Shown: positions 11,752 through 20,964 of the stretch, piece by piece | How positions within the stretch are numbered: the stretch's first letter is position 1 | How the letters are laid out: every line of letters starts with the position of its first letter | Assembly: GCF_003387575.1 (NCBI RefSeq) | Contig: NZ_QUAB01000033.1 | Location: 103,253-167,252 of the forward strand | Direction: 5' to 3' | Source of the DNA: Microbacterium bovistercoris | GTDB taxonomy: Bacteria; Actinomycetota; Actinomycetes; Actinomycetales; Microbacteriaceae | DNA: 64,000 bases | The notes under the pieces: generated by a model | Told to the model about the DNA's origin: nothing | Databases searched by the model: none | Seen by the model: the letters and a program-made list of their open reading frames with translations, nothing else | Program-made: the position numbers and the translations under genes

Positions 11752-12732
11752 ATGGTGAACGCTCAGCGCCGCGTGGGGGACTCCGGACTCGTCGTCTCAG
11801 CCGCGGGACTCGGATGCAACAACTTCGGGCGGCCCGGGACGGCGACCGAGACCATCCAGGGCAGCCGCGTCGTCATCGACGCGGCGATCGACCAGGGCAT
11901 GTTCTTCTTCGACACCGCCGACATGTACGGCAGAGGCGGCACCAGCGAGAGCTACATCGGTGAGGCGATCGAGGGGCGCCGGGATCGCGTCGTGCTCGCG
12001 ACGAAGTTCGGTCACGAGTACGACATGGGGTACGGCTTCCCTGGCGGGCGAGGATCGCGCCGCTACGTGCGGTTCGCTGTCGAGCAGTCGCTGCGACGGC
12101 TGCGGACGGACTGGATCGACCTGTACCAGCTGCATCTGCCCGACGTGGAGACGCCGATCGCCGAGACGATCGACGCGCTGGACGAGCTCGTCGACGAGGG
12201 GAAGATCCGCTACTACGGGCATTCGAACTTCACCGGATGGCAGGTCGCCGAGGCGGAGTTCACGGCGCGAGGCCGGTCGACCGGGCGCTTCGTCTCCGCG
12301 CAGAATCAGTACTCGCTGCTGGCCCGCGGCGCCGAGCGCGAGGTGCTGCCTGCGGTCAGCAGGTACGGCCTCGGCTTCTTCCCGTTCTTCCCGCTGCACA
12401 ACGGCCTGCTGACCGGCAAGTTCACCCGCGACGGCGGCCCTTCCGGCAGTCGCATCATGAACGAGCGCCGCTTCATCTGGGAGAACGCACCCTGGGACGC
12501 TCTCGAGGCCTATGCGGCGTTCTGCGCCGAGCGCGGCATCACCATGCTGGAGGCGACTTACGGCTGGCTGCTGGCGCAGCCGGGTGTCTCCAGCGTCATC
12601 GCCGGTGCCACCACGGCCGCCCAGGTCGAGTCGAACGTGCGAGCGGCAGTGGCCTGGCAGCCGGATGCCGAGGATCTTGCGGCGATCGACGCCTTGTTCC
12701 CGCTCCCCGAGGATCCGGCAGTCGGGCTGTGA
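11752..12732 (+). CDS. Aldo/keto reductase family oxidoreductase
   Basis: NADPH-dependent carbonyl reductase of the AKR superfamily, cytosolic. The frame is open far upstream, but the ATG at 11752 starts the recognisable protein of 326 residues after the terminator. Features in order are a beta-hairpin start, the catalytic region FFDTADMYGRGGTSESYIG with the Asp and Tyr of the tetrad, VVLATKFG with the Lys, and DLYQLHLPD with the His region. A C-terminal cofactor site follows around SSVIAGATTAAQVESNV. It resembles the YghZ/Tas-like bacterial AKR subgroup. The substrate cannot be read from sequence. It is monocistronic and followed by the PP2C gene. Confidence 0.92.
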   Translation: MVNAQRRVGDSGLVVSAAGLGCNNFGRPGTATETIQGSRVVIDAAIDQGMFFFDTADMYGRGGTSESYIGEAIEGRRDRVVLATKFGHEYDMGYGFPGGRGSRRYVRFAVEQSLRRLRTDWIDLYQLHLPDVETPIAETIDALDELVDEGKIRYYGHSNFTGWQVAEAEFTARGRSTGRFVSAQNQYSLLARGAEREVLPAVSRYGLGFFPFFPLHNGLLTGKFTRDGGPSGSRIMNERRFIWENAPWDALEAYAAFCAERGITMLEATYGWLLAQPGVSSVIAGATTAAQVESNVRAAVAWQPDAEDLAAIDALFPLPEDPAVGL

Positions 12733-12804
12733 TGCCGGGTTCCACTACGATGGCAACAGATTCCGGGGTCACCCGGAGCATCGCCCGCACCTCGGAGAGT
12801 CCTC

Positions 12805-13590
12805 GTGCCTGAGACGACAACGCAGACGTATCGCGTCGACGACGCCCTGCAGCTCTCCTGGGCCGGTGCCACCGACCAGGGGCATCGCCGCGACACCAAT
12901 CAGGATGCGTTCCTTGCGCGTTATCCGCTCTTCGTCGTCGCGGACGGCATGGGCGGCCATGCGGGCGGAGAGATCGCGTCGAGTCGTACGATCGCCCGCC
13001 TGGATGCGGTCGTCGAGAGCGGTGAGGTCGGCACTCAGGCGATCGAGCAGGCCCTCGGCCATGCCGTGGCCGACATCGCCGCCCACCCCGACACCACGGA
13101 CGAAGGCACCGGAACCACGCTGACCGGGCTGTTCCTCGACCGAAGCGAGGACGAGCTCCGCTGGATCGTGCTGAACATCGGCGACTCCCGGGTGTATCTC
13201 GCGCGCGAGGGCAAGCTCGCGCAGATCACCACCGACCACTCCGTGGTGCAGGAGCTCATCTCCTCCGGCAAGCTCAGCCCGGAGGAGGCCGAAGGGCATC
13301 CGTACAGCAATGTCATCACGCGCGCGGTCGGTGCGAGTGAACTGCTGCCACCGGACTACATCGCCGTCGACGTGCAGGCCGGCGATCGGTTCGTGGTGTG
13401 CTCCGACGGATTGACCAAAGAGCTCACGGACTACGGCATCCTGCACTTCCTGCGCGAGCACACCGATCCGGGGGCAGCGGTCGACGCGATGCTCGAGGCC
13501 GCGCTGGAGAACGGCGGACGCGACAACGTCACGTTGATCGTGCTGCAGGTCGACGACTCGTCCTCCACAGAAGACGTTTCCGCCGTCTGA
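12805..13590 (+). CDS. PP2C-family serine/threonine protein phosphatase
   Basis: A metal-dependent phosphatase acting on phospho-Ser/Thr proteins in the cytosol, usually opposite Hanks-type kinases. The 261 residues show the ordered PP2C motifs: GHRRDTNQDAF (motif 1, metal Asp), ADGMGGHAGGE (motif 2), TTLTGLFLD, NIGDSRVYLAR, SDGLTKELTD and GGRDNVTLIVL (last metal Asp). The start is GTG, with CGGAGAG upstream. No kinase lies in the window. The next gene, 57 bases downstream on the same strand, is an EccC/FtsK-like ATPase, suggesting but not proving a shared role, since PP2C, FHA and kinase genes often neighbour type VII secretion components. Confidence 0.93.
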   Translation: MPETTTQTYRVDDALQLSWAGATDQGHRRDTNQDAFLARYPLFVVADGMGGHAGGEIASSRTIARLDAVVESGEVGTQAIEQALGHAVADIAAHPDTTDEGTGTTLTGLFLDRSEDELRWIVLNIGDSRVYLAREGKLAQITTDHSVVQELISSGKLSPEEAEGHPYSNVITRAVGASELLPPDYIAVDVQAGDRFVVCSDGLTKELTDYGILHFLREHTDPGAAVDAMLEAALENGGRDNVTLIVLQVDDSSSTEDVSAV

Positions 13591-13647
13591 CCGGATCGGG
13601 CTGTGGACAGCCCTGTCCCAGGCTGTGGCGTGCGCTGTGATGGTGCC

Positions 13648-16383
13648 ATGGAAGCCACCACGATCGTGCTGCCGCCCTCGCCGGCGCCACCGAGTCGCCC
13701 GTCCCTGCCGTTGCTCGCGGCCACCGTTCCCGTCGCTGCAGGGGTGGTTCTCTGGGCGGTCACCGGCTCGCTGTTCGCGCTCTGCTTCGCGGCACTCGGC
13801 CCGCTCATGCTCCTCGCATCGTTCCTCGACGGCATCCGAACCAGGCGGCGGGATCGGCGGCGCGGCGAGGCGGAAGCCGACATCGCCTGGCGACGTGCGG
13901 ATGCCGAGCTGCTCGATCTGCAGGCCGCGGAGCGCGCGGGGATGTGGCGACGGAATCCCGACGCCGCCGCATGCCTGAGAGAACAGCCCCTGCGCGGTCC
14001 GGAGCCGCCCGCGGCGGACACCCCGCTGGTCCTGGGGCACGGCGTGCGCGAGAGCGGCGTGCGGGCGAGCGGCGGTGATGACGATCGTGCCAGGGCGTTC
14101 CGCGAGCGCGCATCGCGACTGGAAGACGCCCCGGTGACAGTGCCCATCGGTCGCGGCGTCTGCGTGCGAGCACCGGAGCCGATCGGCGCGGCCGTGCTGC
14201 GCGCGCTGATCGTGCAGCTCTGCCTCCGGTTCGCGCCGTCGCAGCTGGCCCTGCTCGGGGACGGGCTCGATGAGCTCGGGCTCGCCGAGCTTCCGCACGC
14301 GAGCAGCGTGAGGCGCTCCGCCTTCCGTGTGGTCGTCGGCGCCGCCGCCGACGACACCGGCGATGCGCGGATATCGCTGTGCGCCCCGGGGACGGAGCCA
14401 CCTGACGGGGTCACCGCCGTGCTGGACTGCACGGACCCGACCCGGGCCCGGCTCCGCACGCCCGACGGCGTCCAGGAGCTCGTCGTCGAAGGCGTCTCCC
14501 TCGCACAGGCGCGTGCCATCGCCGCCGACAGCGCCGCCCGTGGCGAAGACGCGACCGAGCCGCCGGAGCGGGTGGCGCTGCACGAACTCGATGCGGTGCC
14601 GGAAGGCGGAACCGGACTCGCCGCCGCGCTGGGACGCAGCGGGCGCGGCGATGTCGTCGTGGACCTGGTGGAGGACGGCCCGCACGCCATCGTCACGGGG
14701 ATGACGGGCACGGGCAAGAGCGAACTCCTGGTCTCGTGGGTGACGGCGATGGCCGGTGTCTACGGCCCGGCACACGTCAACTTCGTGCTCGCGGATTTCA
14801 AGGGCGGCACGGCCTTCGATCCGCTTCGTGAACTGCCTCAGGTCGCCGCGGTGATCACCGACCTCGACGACGAGGGCGCCCGCCGCGGCGTGGAGAGCCT
14901 GACCGCCGAGCTGCGCCGCCGGGAGCGGGCGCTGGCCGAGGCCGGAGTGCGCGACATCCGCGAGCTCCCGTCGCTGCCGCGTCTCGTGATCGTGATCGAC
15001 GAGTTCGCCGCGTTGCTGCAGGAGCATGCGGATCTCGGTGCCGTGTTCACGGATGTCGCGGCGCGCGGGCGCGCCCTCGGCATGCATCTCGTTCTCGGCA
15101 CGCAGCGCGCCGCCGGGGTGATCCGTGATGCCCTCGCGGCGAACTGTCCGCTGCGCGTCAGCCTGCGTGTGGCGGATGCGGCGGACAGCCGCCTCGTGCT
15201 CGGCTCCGATGCGGCCGCGACGGTGCCGGGCGGGCCGGAGTCGCGCGGGCTGGCGTTCGTGCGGCGCCCGCAGGACGCGGAGGCGGTCTGTGCGCGGATC
15301 GCGCTGACCAGCGCGGCTGATGTGCGAGCGGCATCCCTGCGGTGGGCGACGGATGAACGCCCGCGCAGCCCGTGGCTGCCCGCCCTCCCGGAGCGGCTCG
15401 CACTGCATGACGTGAGTTCCACGAGGGAGGGCGGTCGGCGCCACAGACAGGGCCTCGTGCTCGGCGTCGCGGATGAACCGGACCGACAGAGCCAGCCCGT
15501 GGAGCTCCTCGAGCCGGGTCGCGGCCTGGCGGTCATCGGCGGGTCGGGCTCGGGAAAGACCAGCGTGCTGCGCCTTCTGGCTGCTCAGCAGCCCGATGCG
15601 ATGACGATCCCGGCGCCTGCCGAGAGCGCCTGGGACGCCGTGCAGGGCCTTCTCGCGGGCGCCGATCGGCCGCCGCTGGTGCTCTGCGACGATCTCGACC
15701 TGCTGGCCGCCGCGTACCCGCCCGAGTACGCCCAGGAGTTCATCTCCGCCTGGGAGCAGCTGGTGCGCGCGGTCCCCGCGGTCGTGACCGTGTCGCGAAC
15801 GTCGAGCGCTGTGAGTCGTGTCGTCGACGGGCTGCCGCGCAGAGCCGTGCTGCGCCTGGCCGGCAAGGTCGAGCATCTCGCGGCCGGGGGCGAGTCCGAC
15901 GGGTTCCGACGGGACCGGCCCGCCGGGCGGGCGCGGATCGGCGGCCGCGAAGTGCAGCTGTGCTGGGTCGAGGAGGGTCGGAGGGCCGCGGACGTGAGAC
16001 CGGGCACGCCGCGATGGCGACCGGCATCCACCCTCAGCGGTGTGGTGACGCAGGCCGTGCGTCAGGTGGCGGATCTTCTGCGCGCCGCGCATCCGGGGCA
16101 TCGGGTGATCGGCATCGGCGAACTCCTGACAGACGCGCGGGCATCCGACGCACCGGTCATCGTGGTCGCCGACCCGGAGGAGTGGCGGATGAACTGGGCG
16201 CTCACACAGCGCGTCCGCGCGGAGGGCGAGCTGCTGATCGCCGCCGAGTGCCCGAGCGAACTGCGTCAGCTCGCCGGAGTGCGCACACTGCCGCCGTTCG
16301 CACGCGTGCACGCGGGAAGGGCGTGGGTCACGCTGCAGGGGAGCGCGCCGCGGCGCGTGCTGCTGCCGGGCGCGCCGGACTGA
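13648..16383 (+). CDS. FtsK/SpoIIIE-superfamily (EccC-like) membrane ATPase with two ATPase domains
   Basis: A 911-residue motor ATPase. I start it at ATG 13648; a GTG at 13603 in frame is less likely. Residues 16-55 hold two hydrophobic segments, followed by a basic stretch and a domain with no clear match. The first ATPase domain has the Walker A GMTGTGKSEL near residue 350, an FKGGTAFDPL segment typical of FtsK/EccC, and the Walker B LVIVIDEFAAL near residue 446. A second, smaller P-loop GGSGSGKTS near residue 631 is followed by LVLCDDLDLL. This layout resembles EccC/EssC of type VII secretion more than the DNA translocase FtsK, as no gamma domain is visible. No WXG100, FHA or other Ecc gene is near. 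Function is unproven. Confidence 0.8.
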   Translation: MEATTIVLPPSPAPPSRPSLPLLAATVPVAAGVVLWAVTGSLFALCFAALGPLMLLASFLDGIRTRRRDRRRGEAEADIAWRRADAELLDLQAAERAGMWRRNPDAAACLREQPLRGPEPPAADTPLVLGHGVRESGVRASGGDDDRARAFRERASRLEDAPVTVPIGRGVCVRAPEPIGAAVLRALIVQLCLRFAPSQLALLGDGLDELGLAELPHASSVRRSAFRVVVGAAADDTGDARISLCAPGTEPPDGVTAVLDCTDPTRARLRTPDGVQELVVEGVSLAQARAIAADSAARGEDATEPPERVALHELDAVPEGGTGLAAALGRSGRGDVVVDLVEDGPHAIVTGMTGTGKSELLVSWVTAMAGVYGPAHVNFVLADFKGGTAFDPLRELPQVAAVITDLDDEGARRGVESLTAELRRRERALAEAGVRDIRELPSLPRLVIVIDEFAALLQEHADLGAVFTDVAARGRALGMHLVLGTQRAAGVIRDALAANCPLRVSLRVADAADSRLVLGSDAAATVPGGPESRGLAFVRRPQDAEAVCARIALTSAADVRAASLRWATDERPRSPWLPALPERLALHDVSSTREGGRRHRQGLVLGVADEPDRQSQPVELLEPGRGLAVIGGSGSGKTSVLRLLAAQQPDAMTIPAPAESAWDAVQGLLAGADRPPLVLCDDLDLLAAAYPPEYAQEFISAWEQLVRAVPAVVTVSRTSSAVSRVVDGLPRRAVLRLAGKVEHLAAGGESDGFRRDRPAGRARIGGREVQLCWVEEGRRAADVRPGTPRWRPASTLSGVVTQAVRQVADLLRAAHPGHRVIGIGELLTDARASDAPVIVVADPEEWRMNWALTQRVRAEGELLIAAECPSELRQLAGVRTLPPFARVHAGRAWVTLQGSAPRRVLLPGAPD

Positions 16384-16387
16384 CGGC

Positions 16388-17383
16388 TCAGATCCCCGCC
16401 CCGGGACGGATGGTGCCCACCGGCACCCCTCCGCCGTGCACGACCAGGGGCAGATCGGCGGCCAGCGCCGCGACATCCGCTTCGGTCACCGCTCCGGCGC
16501 GCGCGAGCAGCGTTGCCGCGACGATCGCCGCCGCGCGGCCGTTTCCGTCCAGCATCTTCAGCGCGACCGTCGTGCCGTCGGGGGCCACCATCGCCATCAC
16601 GCCCTCCGCGCCGTGCTTGGCGAAGACCCCGAGCCGCTCGATCGCGATCGTGTCCTGGTGCTCCGGGCCGGCGATCGTCCAGGGGTTCTGCCGCACGGCG
16701 CGCACGAGCGCACCGGCGACGCGATGCAGAGCGAACGGGGAGCGGTCAGAGGCGGTGCCGATCCGGTGGATGCTGCGGGCCAGCCCCACGAGGGTCACGG
16801 CGTGCACGGGGGCGCCGCATCCGTCGATGGCGGTGTGCGCGACCTTCGCGCCGGTCAACCGCTCGACCGTCTCGCGGATGTGCACCTGCAGCGGATGCGC
16901 CGGATCCAGATAACCCTCGGTGGGCCAGCCGGTCGCCACGCAGGCGCGCAGCATCGCCGCGTGCTTGCCGGAGCAGTTCATCCGGATGCGGCTCGGCTCG
17001 GCGTGGTCCCGGGTCATCTCGCGTCGCGTGTCGGAGTCGCCGGGCCAAGACGGCGGGCAGGCCAGGTCGTCCTCGGTGAGGCCCCCGGCGACGAGCATCT
17101 CGCGCACGACCTCGACGTGCCGATCGGTGCCCGTGTGGCTGGCGGTGCTCATCGCGAGCTGCTCGCCCTCCAACGCGGCGCCCGCCGTGACGCAGGCGAC
17201 CGCCTGCAGGGGCTTCATGCTCGACCGCGGCAGGATCAGCGCATCGGCGTTGCCGTGCTGCGAGATCACCTCGCCGTCGGGGGAGAGTACGACAGCCGCG
17301 CCGGCATGGCGGGATTCGATGAATCCGCTGCGTTCGACGACGGCCAGTTCCACGGAATCCTGGGAGGTGAGGGTCTCGAGCAC
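16388..17383 (-). CDS. Asparaginase (L-asparaginase II family)
   Basis: Predicted to hydrolyse L-asparagine to aspartate and ammonia; the family (PF06089) is separate from E. coli AnsA/AnsB. The frame extends to a codon at 17434, inside the divergent OsmC gene. I choose GTG 17383 because TAAGCT, a -10 box, ends 7 nt upstream. This gives 331 residues. Conserved segments are RSSMKPLQAVACVTAGAA, NCSGKHAAMLRACVATGW, DGCGAPVHAVTLVGLAR and KHGAEGVMAMVAPDGT, all in the order seen in this family. The stop lies four bases from the convergent ATPase gene. Substrate preference is inferred only from the family. Confidence 0.88.
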   Translation of the reverse strand: MLETLTSQDSVELAVVERSGFIESRHAGAAVVLSPDGEVISQHGNADALILPRSSMKPLQAVACVTAGAALEGEQLAMSTASHTGTDRHVEVVREMLVAGGLTEDDLACPPSWPGDSDTRREMTRDHAEPSRIRMNCSGKHAAMLRACVATGWPTEGYLDPAHPLQVHIRETVERLTGAKVAHTAIDGCGAPVHAVTLVGLARSIHRIGTASDRSPFALHRVAGALVRAVRQNPWTIAGPEHQDTIAIERLGVFAKHGAEGVMAMVAPDGTTVALKMLDGNGRAAAIVAATLLARAGAVTEADVAALAADLPLVVHGGGVPVGTIRPGAGI

Positions 17384-17390
17384 GTCTTCC

Positions 17391-17396
17391 AGCTTA
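17391..17396 (-). promoter_or_regulatory. Candidate -10 box (TAAGCT) for the asparaginase gene
   Basis: On the minus strand TAAGCT lies 7 nt before the GTG at 17383. This predicts a leaderless mRNA and fixes the start. Confidence 0.5.
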
Positions 17397-17427
17397 TGAC
17401 GTGCGGACACCGTGCCAGACTGTTGCC

Positions 17428-17901
17428 ATGCCAATCGGAGAACACCACTACGCGCTGACGACCACCTGGACCGGCAACCTCGGCACAGGCACCAGCGGCT
17501 ATCGCGATTACCGCAGGGACGTCACACTCCAGGTCGACGGCAAACCCGAACTGCTGGCCTCCTCCGACAAGCCGTTCCGCGGCGACACGTCGCGGTGGAA
17601 CCCCGAGGATCTGCTGGTGGCATCCCTCTCCGAGTGCCACCTGCTGTCGTACCTGCACGCCTGCGTCGTCGCCGGCGTGGTCGTGACCTCGTACCGCGAC
17701 GAGGCGAGCGGTGTGATGCGCGAGGACGGGCGGGGCGGAGGCGCGTTCACGGAGGTCGTGCTGCGGCCGCAGGTGACGGTCGCGGACGCATCCATGATCG
17801 AGGCCGCGCAGCAGGCGCACCATCAGGCGCACGAATGGTGCTTCATCGCCAACTCGGTGAACTTCCCGGTGCACCACGAAGCGACCGTGACTGTCGGGTG
17901 A
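17428..17901 (+). CDS. OsmC-family peroxiredoxin-like protein
   Basis: OsmC/Ohr proteins detoxify organic hydroperoxides with two cysteines in the cytosol. The 157-residue protein has both expected cysteines, one in SLSECHLLSYLHAC and one in HEWCFIANSVNFPV, matching the YhfA-like branch in which these two motifs are near-invariant. The start is ATG 17428; a GTG at 17401 is possible but lies in the promoter of the divergent asparaginase. CAGACT, a weaker -10 box, ends 6 nt before the ATG, so a leaderless mRNA is likely. It converges on plsC with a gap of six bases. Confidence 0.9.
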   Translation: MPIGEHHYALTTTWTGNLGTGTSGYRDYRRDVTLQVDGKPELLASSDKPFRGDTSRWNPEDLLVASLSECHLLSYLHACVVAGVVVTSYRDEASGVMREDGRGGGAFTEVVLRPQVTVADASMIEAAQQAHHQAHEWCFIANSVNFPVHHEATVTVG

Positions 17902-17907
17902 GCGGGA

Positions 17908-18687
17908 TCATCGTCGCTCGTGCGGCAGCGCCTGCTTGATCTTCTCGATCGGGGTGTGGGCAGGCGGCTCGTTGTAGACGCCGGCGAGCTCCTGGCCCGA
18001 GAGCGCGTGGATGGCAGCCATGATGTCGTCGGTGGCCTGGCGCCGGGCCCTGCCGCTGGAGGCCGCGCCGTGCGTGCTCAGGTCGAGCGGCTCGCCGAAC
18101 TTCACCGTCACCCGCACTCGCAGCGACGGCATCTTCGCGCCGCGCGGCATCATGCGGTCGGTGCCGATCAGTCCCACGGGCACGACCGGGGCCCCGGTCT
18201 CCAGGGCAAGGAACGCGACGCCCGTGCGTCCCTTGTACAGGCGGCCGTCGTCGGAGCGCGTGCCCTCGGGGTAGAGCGCCACGGTCAAGCCGTCGTCGAG
18301 CAGCTGCTTCTGCTGGTCGAGGGCGTCGAGGGCCGCCTGTCCTGCGCCGCGGCGGACGGGGATGGCTCCGATCGAGGTGAAGAAGATCCGAGACAGCGCG
18401 CCTCTGAAGCCCGTGCCCTCGAAGTAGCTCGACTTGGCGAGGAAGTGGACGGGGCGGGGAGCGGCCACCGGGATGGCGATCGAGTCGATGAACGACAGAT
18501 GATTGCTGGCGAAGATCACCGGGCCGTCCTTCGGGACGTTCTCGCGACCCTCCACCCTGGGGCGGTAGACCATGCGCGCGAGCGGCGTGATCAGCATGCG
18601 GCCGAAGGCGTAGGCGAAGCCCGCCCTGCGGGGTGCGTTCGTCTGCTCAGATGCCGATTCGGGGTCCGGCGACTGCTCAGAGGTCAT
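17908..18687 (-). CDS. plsC: 1-acyl-sn-glycerol-3-phosphate acyltransferase (PlsC family)
   Basis: Acylates lysophosphatidic acid to phosphatidic acid in membrane phospholipid synthesis. The 259-residue protein has the catalytic NHLSFID (HX4D) near residue 62, the phosphate-binding YPEGTRS motif and the PVGLIGTDRMMPRG segment. A short hydrophobic stretch near the start of the mature domain would anchor it. I prefer ATG 18687 over the GTG at 18693 because a TAATCT -10 box ends exactly 6 nt before the ATG. The N-terminal 25 residues are polar and acidic. The gene stands alone, divergent from the FKBP lipoprotein gene. Confidence 0.93.
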   Translation of the reverse strand: MTSEQSPDPESASEQTNAPRRAGFAYAFGRMLITPLARMVYRPRVEGRENVPKDGPVIFASNHLSFIDSIAIPVAAPRPVHFLAKSSYFEGTGFRGALSRIFFTSIGAIPVRRGAGQAALDALDQQKQLLDDGLTVALYPEGTRSDDGRLYKGRTGVAFLALETGAPVVPVGLIGTDRMMPRGAKMPSLRVRVTVKFGEPLDLSTHGAASSGRARRQATDDIMAAIHALSGQELAGVYNEPPAHTPIEKIKQALPHERR

Positions 18688-18693
18688 CAGCAC

Positions 18694-18699
18694 AGATTA
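18694..18699 (-). promoter_or_regulatory. Candidate -10 box (TAATCT) for plsC, leaderless
   Basis: TAATCT on the minus strand, then 6 nt, then ATG 18687. No ribosome site is present. Confidence 0.55.
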
Positions 18700-18800
18700 T
18701 CGAAGGGTTCATGCCCGCGGCGGAATGAGGGTACTCAGCCGCGGCCTAAGCGGATGAGGGAAGATGAGACGTCCCCTGTTCTCGATCACGAGGTCTCACC

Positions 18801-19781
18801 GTGCGCCTGCGTCCGCTCGCCCTGCTGTCCACCGTCGCCGCGGCGACCCTGATCCTGGCCGGCTGCTCGGGTTCCCCGGATGCCGGCTCGACGCCGACGC
18901 CCACCAAGAGCTCGGCGACCTGTGTTCTGGACACCCAGCCCGGTGCGACCTCCGACTCGGTCACTGTCGAGGGTTCCGGGCTGGATGCCAAGGTCACCGT
19001 GCCGAAGGACGCGAAGTTCGCCGACGTCGAGCGCACCATCGTGAAGGAGGGCGACGGCAAGGACATCGCCCCGACCGACTTCATCTCCGTGCGGTACCAG
19101 CTGATCGAATCCGGCGAGAGCAACGTGCTCGGGACCTCGGAGCGCGGGCCGGAGGGCGTGCTGCCGGTGCTGCTGAACCCCAACCAGCAGCAGCAGCTGT
19201 ACGACTTCACCCAGTCGTCCATCTTCGTGATCGCGACCGAGTGCATGCCGATCGGCTCCGAGGCCGTCCTCGCGATCCCCGGCGAGAAGCTCGGCGAGGG
19301 GCAGCCGTCGGTCGTGCTCTACGTGCAGACCCTCGAGAAGCTGCCGACCGTCGCCACCGGCGAGGAGGTCGACCCGCCGGCCGGCATGGCGACCGTGAAG
19401 CTCGGGAAGGACGGCGAACCCACCATCACCATCCCCAAGAGCGACCCGCCCGCCGAGACGCAGATCGGGCAGCTCAAGCAGGGCGACGGCGCCACCGTCA
19501 CCGAGAACGACCTGGTGACCGTGCAGTACCGCGGCGTGAAGTGGAGCGACGGCAAGGAGTTCGACTCCACGTGGAGCCGCGACGCGTACCCGTCCCAGTT
19601 CCCCGCGACCGGGGTCGTCACTGGATTCCAGAAGGCGCTGATCGGTCAGAAGGTCGGCTCTCAGGTCATCGCCGAGATCCCGCCGAAGGACGGCTACGGA
19701 GCATCCGAGGGCCACGAGCTGCAGAAGGAGACCCTGGTCTTCGTCGTCGACATCATCGGCGCGACGCCGATGGAGAAGTGA
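18801..19781 (+). CDS. FKBP-type peptidyl-prolyl isomerase lipoprotein with two FKBP-like domains
   Basis: A surface-anchored prolyl isomerase that should help fold exported proteins. The 326-residue precursor has a lipoprotein signal with lipobox LAGC (lipidated Cys22), then a Ser/Thr/Pro linker. The first FKBP-like half (about 50-165) is degenerate. The second (about 225-325) carries the recognisable GDGATVTENDLVTVQYRG, GFQKALIGQKVGSQV and PPKDGYG motifs of active FKBPs. The start is GTG with GAGGT upstream. It is followed by dxr after 29 bases, but dxr has its own -10 box, so the two may be transcribed separately. Confidence 0.92.
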   Translation: MRLRPLALLSTVAAATLILAGCSGSPDAGSTPTPTKSSATCVLDTQPGATSDSVTVEGSGLDAKVTVPKDAKFADVERTIVKEGDGKDIAPTDFISVRYQLIESGESNVLGTSERGPEGVLPVLLNPNQQQQLYDFTQSSIFVIATECMPIGSEAVLAIPGEKLGEGQPSVVLYVQTLEKLPTVATGEEVDPPAGMATVKLGKDGEPTITIPKSDPPAETQIGQLKQGDGATVTENDLVTVQYRGVKWSDGKEFDSTWSRDAYPSQFPATGVVTGFQKALIGQKVGSQVIAEIPPKDGYGASEGHELQKETLVFVVDIIGATPMEK

Positions 19782-19798
19782 GGCGCAGGAGCGCGCAA

Positions 19799-19804
19799 TA
19801 GGCT
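19799..19804 (+). promoter_or_regulatory. -10 box (TAGGCT) for dxr, leaderless
   Basis: TAGGCT, then 6 nt, then ATG 19811. It lies in the 29-base gap behind the lipoprotein gene. No Shine-Dalgarno sequence is present. Confidence 0.6.
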
Positions 19805-19810
19805 GACAGC

Positions 19811-20893
19811 ATGCGTCGCATCCTCGTCCTCGGCTCAACAGGCTCCATCGGCACCCAGGCTCTGGATGTGATCCGTGCGAATCCGCGGCGGTTCGAGCTG
19901 GTCGGCATCGCCGCCGGATCGAACGCCGAGATGCTGGCGGAGCAGGCATCCGAGTTCCGGCTCGAGCACACCGCACTCGGCGCGGAGGAGGCCGAGCAGC
20001 TGGTGCGCGACGTCGAAGCCGACGTGGTGCTCAACGCGATCACGGGCTCGATCGGGCTGGGGTCCACGCTCGCGGCTCTGAAGGCGGGGCGCACCCTGGC
20101 GCTGGCGAACAAGGAGTCACTGATCGTCGGCGGTGCACTCGTGCGGTCCGCGGCTGCAGAAGGCCAGATCGTCCCTGTCGACTCCGAGCACTCCGCGATT
20201 GCGCAGGCGCTGAGATCGGGGGAGCACGGCGAGGTGCGGCGGCTGATCGTCACCGCATCCGGCGGTCCGTTCCGCGGGCGCAGCCGCGCGCAGATGGCGG
20301 ACGTCGCCCCGGCGGAGGCACTCGCGCATCCCACCTGGGACATGGGGCGCATGGTGACGACGAACTCCTCGACCCTGGTGAACAAGGGCCTCGAGGTGAT
20401 CGAGGCGCACCTGCTGTTCGACGTCGCCTATGACGACATCGAGGTGGTCGTGCATCCGCAGTCGATCGTGCACTCGATGGTCGAATTCGTCGACGGGTCC
20501 ACGATCGCCCAGGCATCCCCGCCGGACATGCGGCTGCCCATCTCGCTGGGGTTGGACTGGCCGCACCGGGTCGGCGGAGTGGGGCGGCCGCTGGACTGGC
20601 GGCAGGCCACCAGCTGGACGTTCGAGCCGCTCGACGACGTGGCGTTCCCCTCGGTGGCCCTCGCGAAGCAGGTCGGTCGCGCCGGAGCGACCTTCCCGGC
20701 GGTCTACAACGCCGCGAACGAGCAGGCCGTGGACGCCTTCCATGAGGGACGGCTGTCGTTCCTCGGGATCGTCGACACGATCGCCGCCGTGGTCGACGCG
20801 CACGAGCCGCCGGAGCAGCTCACCATCGAATCGCTCGCGGATGCCGAGACCTGGGCCCGCGCGAAGGCCGACACCCTCATCGCCGCATCCTGA
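19811..20893 (+). CDS. dxr: 1-deoxy-D-xylulose-5-phosphate reductoisomerase
   Basis: The committed step of the non-mevalonate isoprenoid pathway: DXP to 2-C-methyl-D-erythritol 4-phosphate with NADPH and a divalent metal. The 360-residue protein starts with the NADPH-binding [14 protein letters not shown]. It continues with [11 protein letters not shown], the metal and substrate segment [13 protein letters not shown], the flexible loop TASGGPFRG, and the [23 protein letters not shown] signature. It sits upstream of rseP and ispG, the order known in mycobacteria, although a MurE-like gene is inserted on the other strand. It appears leaderless. Confidence 0.97.
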   Translation: MRRILVLGSTGSIGTQALDVIRANPRRFELVGIAAGSNAEMLAEQASEFRLEHTALGAEEAEQLVRDVEADVVLNAITGSIGLGSTLAALKAGRTLALANKESLIVGGALVRSAAAEGQIVPVDSEHSAIAQALRSGEHGEVRRLIVTASGGPFRGRSRAQMADVAPAEALAHPTWDMGRMVTTNSSTLVNKGLEVIEAHLLFDVAYDDIEVVVHPQSIVHSMVEFVDGSTIAQASPPDMRLPISLGLDWPHRVGGVGRPLDWRQATSWTFEPLDDVAFPSVALAKQVGRAGATFPAVYNAANEQAVDAFHEGRLSFLGIVDTIAAVVDAHEPPEQLTIESLADAETWARAKADTLIAAS

Positions 20894-20964
20894 CCCTTCG
20901 GTTCCGGTCTCACTCGTTGCGGGTGGTGATGCGCCTGCACCCGCATCGGTGGCGACCGGAACGG

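Noticed and set aside
12769..16476. A 1235-codon open frame antisense to the PP2C and EccC-like genes
   Set aside because: Composition is Arg/His/Asp/Pro-rich with no domain, and the plus strand encodes clear PP2C and ATPase motifs. Long antisense frames arise from high GC at third positions.
17384..17434. Longer N-terminus for the asparaginase
   Set aside because: It would run through its own -10 box and overlap the divergent OsmC start.
20899..20964. Nested inverted repeats between dxr and the MurE-like gene as a regulatory RNA
   Set aside because: The outer stem is only 9 bases around a long loop; it is better explained as a weak bidirectional terminator and is not listed as a feature.
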